This document shows positions 23,550-34,549 of a stretch of DNA of 64,000 bases, in pieces. Both the position numbers and the translations under genes were made by a program. Source of the stretch: Ophiosphaerella korrae (Eukaryota > Ascomycota > Dothideomycetes > Pleosporales > Phaeosphaeriaceae); assembly GCA_028456385.1 (NCBI GenBank), contig JALNQF010000144.1, positions 1 through 64,000 on the forward strand, given 5' to 3'. The notes under the pieces are model-generated. The model did no database searches, was not told the origin of the DNA, and saw only the letters and a program-made list of their open reading frames with translations. The number at the start of each line of letters is the position of its first letter. The stretch's first letter is position 1.

Positions 23550-24789
23550 ATGGCGACATCTTCTATCAACAATGGAAGCCTCATTGAAGCAGGGGTTAAG
23601 ACACACCAACCACTACAGCTCTCCGGGGCTCTTGATATCTACGAATCAAATGACATGACCCCAGCAATTGGCCGCGAATTCCCAAAGGCCAACTTGGTAG
23701 AATGGCTCAATGCTAAAGATTCCGATAAACTACTTAGAGACCTCGCTATAACTAGTACGACTCTGCCAAAGCTCAAATGTTCTGCTGCTAACCCAACTTG
23801 TAGTTTCTCAGCGAGGGGTAGTAGTTTTTCGCAATCAGAATGATCTGACAAACGATCTCCAAAAGAACTTGATTGTTCGTCTTGGTGAACTAACCGGTAC
23901 CCCCAAGACTTCAACTCTTCATATTCACCCTGTGCGTAACGATGCCAGGAAACTTGGGGGAATGGATCCCGAGATCAGTACCATCAGTTCGGTGCAGACC
24001 AAAAGTATTTACAACAAAATTGACGAGGATCGAGCTACCGTGAAGAAGGCCAATGGGGAGGGCTGGCACTCCGACATTGCCTATGAGCCTGTACCAGCAT
24101 CGTACACTTCTCTTCGGCTCAGTGAGCTCCCAACCACTGGGGGTGGTGAGTTTCCCTTACCGGTGCTCGCTATGAAATGCTGTTTGATAATCCATAACTA
24201 GACACACTCTGGGCTTCTGGATACGAAGTCTACGATCGGATCAGCAAGCCTTATCAAAAATTCCTAGAAACACTCACAGTCACTTTCCACCAGCCATTCT
24301 TTAGGGAGATGGCGATGAAAGGGGGTTTTGAAATGCACGAGGGGCCAAGAGGAGCCAAAGAGAATATTGGTACAGAGCTCAAAGCCATCCACCCTGTTAT
24401 ACGCACTAATCCAGTCACGGGTTGGAAAAGTGTTTTTGCAGTTGGGCCAGCAGCTGAGAGAATCAACGGTGTTACTGAGGAAGAGAGTAAACTTCTACTA
24501 GACTGGTTACTGAGTTTGGTTTGGCGCAATCATGACCTTCAAGTCCGTTTGAAATGGAATAATAAGAATGATATTGGTGAGTCCTTCTTCCTAATTCAAT
24601 AGTATCCATAGCTGATTATGATTAGCAATCTGGGATAACCGTAGCGTCTTTCACTCCGCTACATTTGATTATCTTGGCTACGGTGAACGCTTTGGTAACC
24701 GCGCTGTGGGTATGGGTGAGAAGGCATTCTTTGACACTAAGAGTGTCTCAAGAAGAGAGTCGCTTGGTCTGCCGCGTATGAATACCTAA
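23550..24789 (+). CDS. TfdA/taurine-type Fe(II)/2-oxoglutarate dioxygenase
   Basis: This is a cytosolic oxygenase that couples 2-oxoglutarate decarboxylation to substrate hydroxylation. Fungal relatives act on sulfonates (Jlp1) or aromatic ethers. Exons are 23550-23754, 23804-24145, 24202-24576 and 24626-24789, giving 361 residues. Introns of 49, 56 and 49 bp all have GT...AG ends. Joins restore LAIT-ISQRGVVVFRNQ, TTGG-DTLWASGYEVYD and NND-IAIWDNRSVFHSAT-like runs. The metal triad is complete: His157 and Asp159 in WHSD, His317 in SVFHSAT. Arg329 in GERFGNR is placed to bind the 2-oxoglutarate carboxylate. Length is normal for the family. It is divergent from the MFS gene and shares its dyad-bearing promoter. 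The substrate is not deducible. Confidence 0.92.
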
Positions 24790-24832
24790 AATAAATGAGA
24801 AGAGCGTATCAATCATTTAGTGCGCGTGACAT

Positions 24833-25249
24833 TTGACATGTTATGAAGCTTCCTCGCTCTTAATTCAGCCCAAAACGTGGTATCTATCAATCTACTCCCG
24901 ACATCGCGTTGCTAACCCATATTTTCGGATTTACTTAGCCATAATCACTGTTTTCATGGCACTCGAAAACAACGAATTCCCTATAGGAATCGACAACAAC
25001 ACAATGCTATTCGTACCCAGCCGCACATATCAAGATAACAGTCTTATAAGTATTAATGATGGCAATTGGTACAGCCTCACTCTCCCGTTTCTTCTGTCAA
25101 ACCATGGCAATGGGTTTAAAGCACGTTGTAATGAGGAAGCACTCGTTATGGTCATAGCTGGGGGAGACGTAGATGTTTTACTCGGTGTTTGTGACAGGAA
25201 GGGCGTAGGATTTCGTGGCTCCCTGGTAAGAGGGTGTTGTCTGCACTGA
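24833..25249 (+). CDS. Hypothetical 138-residue open frame
   Basis: This is an uninterrupted frame starting 43 bp after the dioxygenase stop. The central part (MALENNEFPIGIDNNTMLF, then SRTYQDNSLISINDGNW) looks protein-like rather than random, and the C-terminal VMVIAGGDVDVLLGVCDRK is hydrophobic then basic. I recognise no family. It could be a remnant of a longer gene, since the first 45 residues have no comparable quality. Expression is doubtful. Confidence 0.25.
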   Translation: MTCYEASSLLIQPKTWYLSIYSRHRVANPYFRIYLAIITVFMALENNEFPIGIDNNTMLFVPSRTYQDNSLISINDGNWYSLTLPFLLSNHGNGFKARCNEEALVMVIAGGDVDVLLGVCDRKGVGFRGSLVRGCCLH

Positions 25250-26065
25250 TAGGAAGCCGGTTGCGGGCGGGAACAGATTTGTGAAGCATACCCCCTTGGG
25301 TGTGCGAAGGTACAAGAAACGTAGCGGACCAATAATGCTTAATTAACAAGCCGGTACAACATGTGAACTCCACCTTTAGTAAATTCAAATAATGCTACAC
25401 GAACTTCTACAAAGCGAAGGGCAATTCTGGTACGTCTATTATCTGCTAATCACCGAGTGCTACTAAGTAGCTAGTGATTGCTCGCTTGCTGTTGGTTAAT
25501 TGACAGGTTTCTCATGTTCTTCGTACCTTTACGCACACAGCGGGTTTTCTTTTTAGGGCTTTACCTAAAGAGATATTCGACACATATAGCGATGCGGGGT
25601 GTCTGGGGTTAGTATTCGGCTGGGCGGCCAAATGTTGCCGTTTTTGTAGCATACCCGCTTCCCAATAAAGCACGACAAAGGGACGTTCAGGTGGGGCCCT
25701 TGCCTAGCCTGCCAAGGCGTCAAGATCTCGGATTGGCAAAGTCTCGGCCGATGTTGATCGGCTTAGACCGGCGATGAGGCAGGAGGTACTCTAGGTCCAT
25801 AGCTGGAATGGATCCGCAAAGTCCCGGCCGAAGCGAACCCTCGAGGGTGAGCAAGGCTTTTTTAAGGGCAAACTTATAGCGCTATATTCATGTATCCGCG
25901 GGGTAGGTAAGACACTAGCATTGAAAACGTAAGCTCTCAACAACTCCCGCGAATTCCAAGACGCGCCCACAGACATTACAAAAGCCTAGAAAATCGGCTT
26001 CGACAATACTCAGCTTACCCTACCAAGCTTCTGTGACATCTCCCTACGCTCTCTCTATGTTTGCC
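25250..26065 (+). promoter_or_regulatory. Upstream region of the intradiol dioxygenase gene
   Basis: No gene is supported. Besides the 18-bp TCGGCCGA-N6-TCGG site at 25744-25761, a further CGGCCGA core occurs at 25826-25832. The region is otherwise ordinary. Confidence 0.4.
25744..25761. promoter_or_regulatory. 18-bp half of the dyad motif, intradiol dioxygenase promoter
   Basis: The sequence TCGGCCGA-TGTTGA-TCGG matches the right 18 bases of the sites at 15774-15801 and 23313-23340. It agrees at 15 of 18 positions with the P450 site. The left CCGA half-site, expected at 25734-25737, is absent (TGGC). It starts 322 bp upstream of the start codon. Confidence 0.6.
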
Positions 26066-27274
26066 ATGCGTATCCTCTCACTTGCCACGACACTGGCAGC
26101 AGTTGTGGTGGCACATCCAGGTGAGAACTACAATGAAGAGCTCCTGGAACGTCAATCATTCCAAGCCAATATCGAACCATCTTCTTTAAGCCACTGCGCC
26201 GAAACTTTCAAGGTGCGTGGTGTGACTGAGCGTAGCACCAAGCGACGTACTGCAACGTTAGAGGCTGCCCGTCAAAAGAGTCAGTTTAGACACCATATTT
26301 TGGCAAGAATAGTTTCTGAATCGAGTACAGGAAAAATTAAGAAGCGTGATCTCGATGAGGCCTCTAATACTGTCTATAACACAACCGAGTACGGTTACGT
26401 ACAAGCTACCAGCCCAGATGCATTATTTCCTGGTAATAGGTCCTGCATTCTCAAGCCAGAACTTCCAACCGGCCCTCTCTGTAAGCTTTAATATAAGGGT
26501 TTCTCTAAGCTGGCCCTCAAGTTCTAACTGCTTACAGATGTCAGTGGCGAAAACATTCGCAAGAGCCTCAAAGAGGACCAGGCGGGTGTTGATCTCTTAC
26601 TGGACTACCAAATCATTAATGTAGACACCTGTGAGCCTGTGCCCCTTCTCTATATTGATATCTGGCACTGCAATTCGACTGGTGTCTACGCGGGCGTTAT
26701 TAGCCCAGGCAATGGAGATATCAATGATACTTCCAACCTCGAAAAGACATGGGGCCGTGGTATCCAGCCAACCGATGGTGATGGCGTTGCTCAATTCGAA
26801 ACCATTTTCCCAGGTCATTATACCGGACGCGCGACCCATATCCACATACTCGTTCATGCTAATCCTACGGTTTATGAGAATGCGACACTCGGTAATGAAG
26901 TTTACAGCAGCTATATTGGCCAGACGTACTTCGAACAGAGCCTGATCGATAACATTGAGAAACTAAGCCCCTATATTAAAAATCAGCAGCCTCGTACGAA
27001 AAATTCAGATGATATCCTCCTTAAGCAAGAAGCTACTACTGGTTCAGATCCTATTTTAGAGTGGACCTTGTTAGGAAATACTATCGAAGAAGGCATTTTT
27101 GGATGGTTCTCTTTCGGGATAAATGTAACAAAAACCGTTAAGGTTACCCCCCCTGTATTTAGATACAAGGATGGTGGTCACATCAACTCTCAACGTAGCT
27201 CCGCTATTTCTAGCAGTGCATTCTTGAGAAGCGATTCTACGACCGGACAGCCTAAAAGTACGGGTGCGACTTAG
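26066..27274 (+). CDS. Secreted intradiol ring-cleavage dioxygenase-like protein
   Basis: The family splits catechol-type rings between the two hydroxyl-bearing carbons using non-haem Fe(III). The proposed exons are 26066-26480 and 26538-27274 (57-bp intron), giving 383 residues. I chose the Met at 26066 because MRILSLATTLAAVVVAHP is a clean signal peptide. Upstream in-frame Mets at 26033 and 26057 would bury it. The iron ligands are visible: Tyr139 (GPLYVSGENIR, formed across the splice), Tyr189 (WHCNSTGVYAG), His239 and His241 (GRATHIHI). The C-terminal 80 residues are Ser/Thr-rich and low in homology-like features. Extracellular members may act on lignin- or plant-derived catechols. The promoter shares part of the cluster motif. 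Confidence 0.9.
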
Positions 27275-28085
27275 GGAGTCTTCCATTGGGTACGAAGATG
27301 ATATATGTGATTGAGTCCTCCCATATATGGCGGCTCGGCTGTCTCTAGAGCTCAAAACCTTATAATGCCACATATCACCCCAGATTTACAAGTCCGCCTG
27401 TGATAGGCGTACTAGCCCACTAAATCAGACCTCAATTTGAGACCTCCCACCCTCCCACCAGCCATTAGTAAAGATGTGAACAGAAGTAAAATAAGAGTCC
27501 GCCACTACGCGTCTACCAAAACACGCATTATCATTGGATACCAGTCACATATACGTCTCATTGCAGAACGATAATCAACAGCGAGAAATTAAGATCTTAG
27601 GGTTTCTAGCATAGTCTCAGGTGCCTTTGCTGCGGGTCGATTAAGAACGCTACCGAAGATATGCCTTCCCACAAATCGTATCTCGTTTCTTTGTGTCAGC
27701 TTCAATCTGTATGCGAAAATTCTTCCATTATTATCCTTCTAGATCGTACACCAACGTATCAAGCTATCGACGATGTTCTCAAGTTGAAAAGAACTTCTGA
27801 AATAATCTCATAAGCTTCTGTAGTTGCGCCTGATTGCTCTTACTTTTAACTTACACATCAGACGTATTTCTTTCTCCTAACGGTGTAACTTAAGTAGTTA
27901 GATACTTATAGCTATCTTAGTAAGTAAAAGGTAGTATAAGTACTAGAAAATTAGAACTACCTTACTAGGATTAATTAGGTATGTGTGCGCACGAGTATAG
28001 GCCTTCTTACCTAACAAATTATATAACTACTAAACACAAGATCTCTTGAATTATAGGTAAACTACGATTGTAGCTTACCTAGGGA
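27275..28085. other. Intergenic, turning into TA-rich transposon debris
   Basis: No gene was found. Positions 27275-27870 are of normal composition. From about 27880 the sequence becomes TA-rich with stop-rich frames, resembling the decayed 3' interior of an LTR element that ends in the purine run GGGAG just before 28087. Confidence 0.35.
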
Positions 28086-28086
28086 G

Positions 28087-28760
28087 TGTATTGCAAGAAA
28101 TTAATAATCCTTGTAAGGGATCAACGATCTTTAGCACAATGCGAAGCTCTACAACTGGAGCTAAGATTAGATAAGCACGGAACTTAAATAGAATAGGAGG
28201 AACTAAAAGATCTAGTGATCTCACGTAGATATATAAACTATCTCTTTTGTAGTTACTTAGAATCAATGATTATCTCCTATTCATTCCTAAGCTCACGATC
28301 TCACAACAGAATCTGTTGATTAGCTCGTTGAGCTAGCGCGGCGATCTGATTGGCTTAGCTCACTAGCGCGACGATCGCCAAGCCGCCAATCCCGCCGCAG
28401 CTGAAAGATCGCAGCCTCGGCCCTCACGAAGAAAGGAATCGAACAAAGGATCTCACATGCTAGGAGATGGACTACGTCAGCACAACTGATACAACAAAGA
28501 AACCAGCACCTCAACAGAAGGAGTGCTGAGGATCCGGCTCGCCGCTGTCTCGAGAGACCCAGCCGAGACGGCCGCAGCGTAGATACATAGATAGAGCGCA
28601 GGGCCAGAGATAGACAAGACAGAACAATCAATCCACTCAATTCTTACTCCGGTTCACATCCATCAATTTGTGACCTTCAAATCTGACAACTATTCGTTAT
28701 CCCTTCACTATCTCCTGTGGCCTATGGCAAGTATTATTGTCTTCTAGCTACCTCCTAACA
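28087..28760 (+). repeat. Putative 3' LTR of a truncated Copia-like element
   Basis: The stretch begins TGTATTGCAAGAAATT after a short purine run and ends CTCCTAACA, so it has TG...CA ends. Its last 71 bases (28690-28760) recur at 43331-43401, and the similarity stops exactly at the TAACA end in both places, as expected for an LTR border. A palindrome CAACAGA-A-TCTGTTG lies at about 28306-28320. No matching target duplication or second LTR was seen nearby, so the left half is only inferred. Confidence 0.4.
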
Positions 28761-28761
28761 A
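28690..28761 (+). repeat. 72-bp dispersed repeat, copy 1
   Basis: It aligns without gaps to 43331-43402 with about ten differences, all C/T or G/A transitions. This points to independent RIP or deamination of two copies of one element end. Confidence 0.7.
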
Positions 28762-29129
28762 ATCTATAATATGTCCACAATAGATTAACGGATTACCTTA
28801 ATATATATCCAACGTAGAGTTCCTAGATAGAAAATTTGTTGCTAAGAATAGTTCTTTACATTATTATTGCGCCTAACTAAAGTCTATTTGACTGAAGCCT
28901 TGTCTGCACTCCAACCCGCTGTTGCCCTTCCCCTCTAACTAATAATAAAATGTATTCCCTCTACTATGTTCAGCTAATTAGTATAGGGCGAAGCCTACGT
29001 TTAACAGTTAGAGGTTAATAGATCCTAAAGCGCATATTTAATTACTGCTACTAACTACTCCCTTACTAAGTGAGGTTATAGAGATTAGGACCTAGTTAGG
29101 CTACTACCAATAAGGAGTGGATCTTAACC
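28762..29129. other. Intergenic, 3' of the GH106-like gene
   Basis: These 368 bases of fairly TA-rich sequence have no open frame of interest. They probably include the 3' UTR of the minus-strand gene at their right end. Confidence 0.3.
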
Positions 29130-32100
29130 CTAAGGTAAAGTAACTAAAACTTTTCTAAAGGCTTTAAGCTCCACGGGCCCAATAAGTCCAAACTCCTGCC
29201 AATTCTCGTTGGTGTAGTATGATGGGGTTTTTGGACCATAGCCGATACTCAAGACATGCTCGAGATTTGCTTTGACAGCATTGAAAAGCGATGTAGTTAC
29301 CTGTACCTCCATGAAGTTGCTACCATTTACGATAAGGTCAGAAACGTCTACTACGGGATTCGTCAGGTCGATAGCTGGAACTTGTTTACCATTCAACCAT
29401 GCCTTCATCGTATGAAGAATAGGCCCGAAGTCTACTAGAATGGCTGTCGAATTGTCCATTGATATCTCAAAGTGCGTACGGTATGTACCTATGCCACTAG
29501 CGTGCTCAATTTGAGGAATTTCTGTCCAGGGCGCTAGATGATCTAGCATTCCTATATTGATGGATGTGATGTTGGCTTTAAGTGAGGCATGATCGAGGGC
29601 AGGCCCATGGACTTCTACTGTGAGATTCCAGGAACCTAAATTTATGATTGCTGCACATGGCGTGTTGCCCTCCGGAAGGACAATGTTCGTGCCATTGCTT
29701 AAAGTCACCCTGGCAGTCGAGTTGTCGGAAACCAATGCCTCCAGGCTTTCGTGTTCCGTAAAATAAACCGTCTTCACGTTAGGGGAATGGTCTACCACAT
29801 GTTCTTTTTGTCGTGCTTTGGAAGCAGCCATGAATGCAATTATTGTTGTTTGATTCGACCGTAAATTAATCTCCATATTAACGGACGTAGAATCCCTTTT
29901 AAAGACTGCCAATGGAAGTTGAGATCCAGCCCAAGAGTCCAAGGCGTATGGTGCAAGATCCTCACTGACAGAGAAAGTAATATTAAACACGCCATCAGCG
30001 CCCTGGTTGTACAAGAAGACATGATCCGAGTGTGATTTGGTGTCAGTCGTCCAGAAGGTATAGAGACCCAACGCGTTAGAAGCAACATCTATCTGAGCAC
30101 GAGCAAGTACCCCATCTGCAGCAAGTATAGACGCTGAGAAACTCTCGGGGCCAACGACGCGCACGACATCGTATCCCAAGAGCTCATTAATGTTTTCCGA
30201 GACCTGTTGCTGTCCGGTTATCCCAACTGTGATATTCGGAATCGTACCCACAATATAGATGGGCAGTCCATTTCGTGCAAATTCTAACAATGCTGCAGAC
30301 GCATCTGGCGTAATTTGTGTTTGTTGGTAAATGACCAAAGCCCGGAACGCAGGCCCCTCAGGAGCGAGAACCCCATCAACAACCAGAGCTTGCTCAGATA
30401 TTAGGTTTTTCGCACTTAAGTATTCGAGTGTATATCCTTGTGTGCGTTAGCTAGACCGTCGAATATATTGTTCATCTAGCTCACCGTGTTTGTTAATATC
30501 GGATCCAGGATAAATATCCCTAAATTTGTATGGAATCTCAAAGTAGTAGAAAGCAAGATCCACCTTGGGCACGCCGGATTGCATCGTCATGCTGTTCCTT
30601 GCCGAGTACGTGAAGAGGTCGTCAAGATGCTGCCACGCCGGCTGCCGATGATTCCACATTTCCGTGTATTCATACTGGAAAGGCGTATAGCCAGGCCATG
30701 TGGTTTTAAAATATCCACCACTGTAGGCATAGCCATGGATGACCATCGTGTTCACGCCCGCCGCATAAGATTGATCAAGAAGGGCCTTCAATCTAGGGAT
30801 GCGAAGCTTGTAAGCTCCACCCAGTACTGCGCCAACCTCCGTCGAAATAACGTTTCGGCCTGCTAGATGAGCCGCGCCTGTGAATTGCCGATAAAGATCA
30901 ATATTTTCGGCAAAGCCAAGGGATTCAAGTTCTGGTACTTGCACATGCGATACGGCTTCCGCCTGTCTAGTGTTAGAGTCTCCTTCTAATCGGTGGTCTA
31001 GGCACTCCCAAACGGAAGATGAACGAGGGGATTGCTAGTTGGCACCGAAAGACTTACCATGTCGACCGGCATGTTATACGCCGGTTGGTTAGACAGTTGA
31101 ACTCCCCTGGATGATGCCCATTTGTTGTAATGTTCCACATAATCTATATAACCTTGACTAAGCGCGGTCTTGTAGTCCTGCACGTAGGGGCCCCCATTTG
31201 TGATAGACTCGCCAAGCGTATAGGTGATGTTGTACGGTGGGAGGTACCCACCCCATGCATTTGTCGCATGGAACAGAATGGGCAGATATAGAATGATACT
31301 GTATCCGTGACGCTCTTCGAACAGAGCAAAAAGATCAGACGTCCATGGAAGAGCGGCTTGCATCTCCATACTATCCTCCCAGACTCAAATAGCATGTTAG
31401 TTCAAGTGTAGAAACGAGTAATGCGACACTTACCATATCCGCCAACTTCTCTCACAAGCGTAGCTATACCGACCTCAGACAGAATCTGCTGATCCCAGAA
31501 ATCTGTCATTTTTTTGGCACCGCTGGCACTCCAGTGGTCCACGATCCATGAGCCATTGCCTAACGCTGTCGTGGCGTTCGAAACCGACACACAACTTCGC
31601 TGGTTCGTGTAACGCTCGTAGAAAGCGAATATAATCCATGTTCCATTGCTCTCAGGAGCAGTCCATGTCAGGCTACCCTTGTCTGTGACATTAGTCAGAT
31701 CGACCAAGGAGTTTTCGTCCAGAGCAGACGCGTAGAAAAATTCAGCGACTAGTCTTTCGGAAACAATCCTTGCAGCAACCACAGCTACTAGCTCGTTCGA
31801 TCCCCACGGCTCTGCGGTATTCATAAAACCCACCAGTTGGTTGAAGTTAACGTTAGGCTCGGGAAGTTTGCCGGAGAAAGTTGCTCCAGATTGAATCGTC
31901 GTGTTTCCGTACACGAGCTGTTTGGCTAGGCCGGGGGTCTCTACGGCTGATGGTACACCGGCTCCTTGGTTCCCACCAAAGGCGAAGTCAAATGCCAAAT
32001 TCAGTGCAGCTGATGCATTCAAAGCAGCATGAAACAGTTTGTTGAAGGCGTCTGTGCCGAAGCCATAGATAGACCAGTCAGTCACGGCAGGGCCCAAGCC

Positions 32101-32385
32101 GTAGTTGTAAAAAGGAAGGAACTCGAGGCCACCAGCTCCTACGGCCGCGATCTGGCGAATGTCATCCTGAACGGAACCGTGGGTGACAGATGCGTCGGGC
32201 AGCCTACCACCGTCAGCTTAGACTAACAGAAAAGCGTGGGATACAGACCAGTATCGGAATTTTGGGCGGTACTGAATGGGCGGGTCCTTGAAGTGTGCAG
32301 TCGCAACTGTTGGCTCGCCGCCGCTCATTGCAAGCACCTGAGCTACTGGCGTCAATGAGGCAAAAAGGTAGTGCATGCGCTTCAT
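29130..32385 (-). CDS. Secreted GH106-like alpha-L-rhamnosidase
   Basis: This is a predicted extracellular enzyme releasing L-rhamnose from pectin side chains or plant glycosides. Five minus-strand exons (32249-32385, 31434-32203, 31058-31383, 30485-30962, 29130-30436) sum to 3018 bp in frame, giving 1005 residues. Introns are 45, 50, 95 and 48 bp. Joins restore FRYW-LPDASVTHGSV, GGYV-WEDSMEMQ, PVDM-AEAVSHVQVPELESLGF and NKHG-YTLEYLSAKNL, consistent with the Glyco_hydro_106 family layout. The start Met at 32385 leads a signal peptide, MKRMHYLFASLTPVAQVLA. The core holds AGAGGLEFLPFYNYGLGP, ISTEVGAVLGGAYKL and GVNTMVIHGYAYSG. The C-terminal third is beta-rich. It is divergent from the Zn2Cys6 gene at 33052. 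The 95-bp intron has more than one possible acceptor. Confidence 0.85.
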
Positions 32386-33051
32386 TGCTCAACTGCAGCC
32401 TAGCATCTAGCACTTGAGTTGCTGGCGCGAGAAATGGTATGGCACAGGTCCGTCTTTTATCCTCATGTGCTTGTTGTATGCGGGATATCATTCCGCTCAG
32501 CACAGCCTGTGCAGGGTAGGCGTTGTGATATTCGTCATTACCTCAAGCTACCTGGGCAGAGACGTTTCTTTCAGTATGGAGTCCGTGGAAGCACTCGGCG
32601 TCACTGGTCCTGGCAGATGGACCTTGCACATGCCAAGGGCAGCGCTTCCTCAGCTTCCACAAACGGACTGCTAGTGTGAGGTGCGCATGGATCTCCACGA
32701 GTTGCGATCTGCCAGCGTCGGGGGACGCCTAAAGGAGCGCCCCCTGTTTCCCTTTGTCCAATCGCTGGTCCACCTATACGCAGCGTCTACGAATACGACT
32801 TTACCTGACCCGGCGGCTGGATCTAATGCAAGCAAGAATCAAGGATAATGCTCGCATCAGATCGCTGGGCATTCATCCTCCTCGAGCCAGCCAAATCAAT
32901 TCATGACAGCGGAGCAAGGTGTGCTGCAGGATGCAAATATCCGACGCCCGAACCGCATCGGCCCGACTTGGCCTTGTGTGATCGGTTCCGATCCTCCGAA
33001 CTTTCGTTTAAGCTTCGTATTCGCATTTCTCGACTGGACCTCTCTACTCCC
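32386..33051. promoter_or_regulatory. Divergent promoter between GH106-like gene and second regulator
   Basis: These 666 bases lie between two divergent starts. Open stretches exist on both strands but none resembles a protein. The CCGA-N6-TCGGCCGA motif of the first cluster is absent. The arrangement suggests that the regulator controls the rhamnosidase, which is an inference from position. Confidence 0.4.
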
Positions 33052-34344
33052 ATGCGCTTCAACAGCGGCCAACGTTTTGCTGTCATGATGAACAATACTC
33101 CGACGACACGTGGTACTCCAAATTCTGCTGATAGCGATGCAAATGGTCAACCTCATACCCACTCATCCTACAAGGATACTCTCGCCGAGAAGGTGAAGAG
33201 ACGATCGCATCGGAAATCGCGCTTTGGTTGCAAGAGCTGTAAAATCCGGAGAATCAAGGTAATGCTCAACACCATCCGATCAGTGTAGCAACCTAATTAT
33301 TAGAAGTGCGACGAAAGAAGACCAGAATGCACCAACTGCCAGCATCGGCAAATTCGTTGCAACTTTGCCACGAACCCCACGCCCAGCCCTTCACATACGC
33401 CGAGCGCGGAGCCAAGTGCAAGCCCTGACGAAACGTCACCGACGTCAAGTGACCTAAGCCTAGCAGAGATGGAGTTGATGTACCATTGGACAACATCAAC
33501 CGCCAAGACGCTATCTGCACACAGTGCGGGGGCGATATTCTGGCAAACAAATGTTACAGAGATGGGCTTGACATATCATCATATACTCCATCTAATTCTT
33601 GCTATCACAGCGCTTCATCTAGCTTATTGTCGTCCAGCTCGCCATGATGAGTATACCGCCAAAAGCAATCAGCACTTCGCAAAGGCCATCCCGGCGGTGA
33701 CCTCCGAGCTCTCCCAGCTCAATGAGCGCAATTGCGATGCCGTATTACTCTCTGTCGAGCTAATATCTTTCATCGGCTGGGCACGTGGTCCTCAGCCCGG
33801 AGAATTTCTCGCATTTGGTGCAAATCAACGGTCAGAATGGTTGATAATGTTCCGTGGTATCCGTACCACGATGGAAAGTTTAGACTACGACGCCTTTACG
33901 AAGTCTTATACGCTGCAAATGCGCATGCGAGGCAAGCTATCACGGCACAGCACACATCCCGCGTTCGAACAGCCGCTCGCCGACCTGCGAGAGTATATCC
34001 AATATGTTAGCTCCCCTAGTCACCTTGCTTCAAATCTCTCCGCGCTGGAACTTCTTCTGGAATGCTACGGAAACCGCTACAATGGTATTGATAGTGAGTA
34101 CCACACCGTCTTTACTTGGCTCTTTAAGATGGAGGAAGAATTTCTAGAAGCAATGCAGAGAGGTGACGCGATACCTTTGGTATTGTATGCGTATTTTGCG
34201 GTCCTACTAAACGACATGGAGGATTTTTGGTATATGAAGGGGTGGACGATACATGTGCTTAGTGGTATCTGGGGAAAACTGAGAGACGAGGATAAGGGAT
34301 ATCTAAGGTGGCCGATTAGCATTGTGGGATGGATACCTCCTTGA
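33052..34344 (+). CDS. Zn2Cys6 transcription factor (UPC2-like branch)
   Basis: This is a zinc-cluster regulator of 414 residues with exons 33052-33258 and 33307-34344. The cluster spans the splice: CKSCKIRRIK in exon 1 meets C-DERRPE-C-TN-C in exon 2. Using acceptor TAG at 33301-33303 would insert an extra Lys and give CX7C, while AAG at 33304-33306 restores the canonical CX6C, so the second is preferred. A basic stretch KVKRRSHRKSRFG precedes the cluster. Ser/Pro-rich linker and the helical segment SEWLIMFRGIRTTMESL follow, as in sterol-uptake-type regulators. Met 33052 is chosen over upstream starts that give a Cys-rich, unconserved leader. Met 33085 is also possible. Confidence 0.85.
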
Positions 34345-34549
34345 GACGCTGGTATCCTTTAGGTATCTTCGTTGCTCGCAATGTGTTCTTGCATGCTCCT
34401 TTACTACTTCCTACTGGTGAGAAGCCTCGCTTGATTTCAGGATAATCAATAGTAGGTATTTTGTTTGAACTGCATATAATCGCACCGAACATAGAAAGAA
34501 GTCTTATTTTGTTCCTATATACTTCGGACTTTGGCCACTAACTTCGCCA
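34345..34549. other. Convergent 3' spacer
   Basis: About 200 bases lie between the stop of the regulator and the tail of the minus-strand GT28 remnant. No feature was seen. Confidence 0.3.

Noticed and set aside
23422..23658. 78-residue plus-strand frame in the MFS/dioxygenase promoter
   Set aside because: It overlaps the start of the dioxygenase in another frame and lacks domain features.
32213..32503. 96-residue minus-strand frame over the start of the GH106-like gene
   Set aside because: The first exon and intron of the GH106-like gene use another frame there, with signal peptide and exact splice phases.
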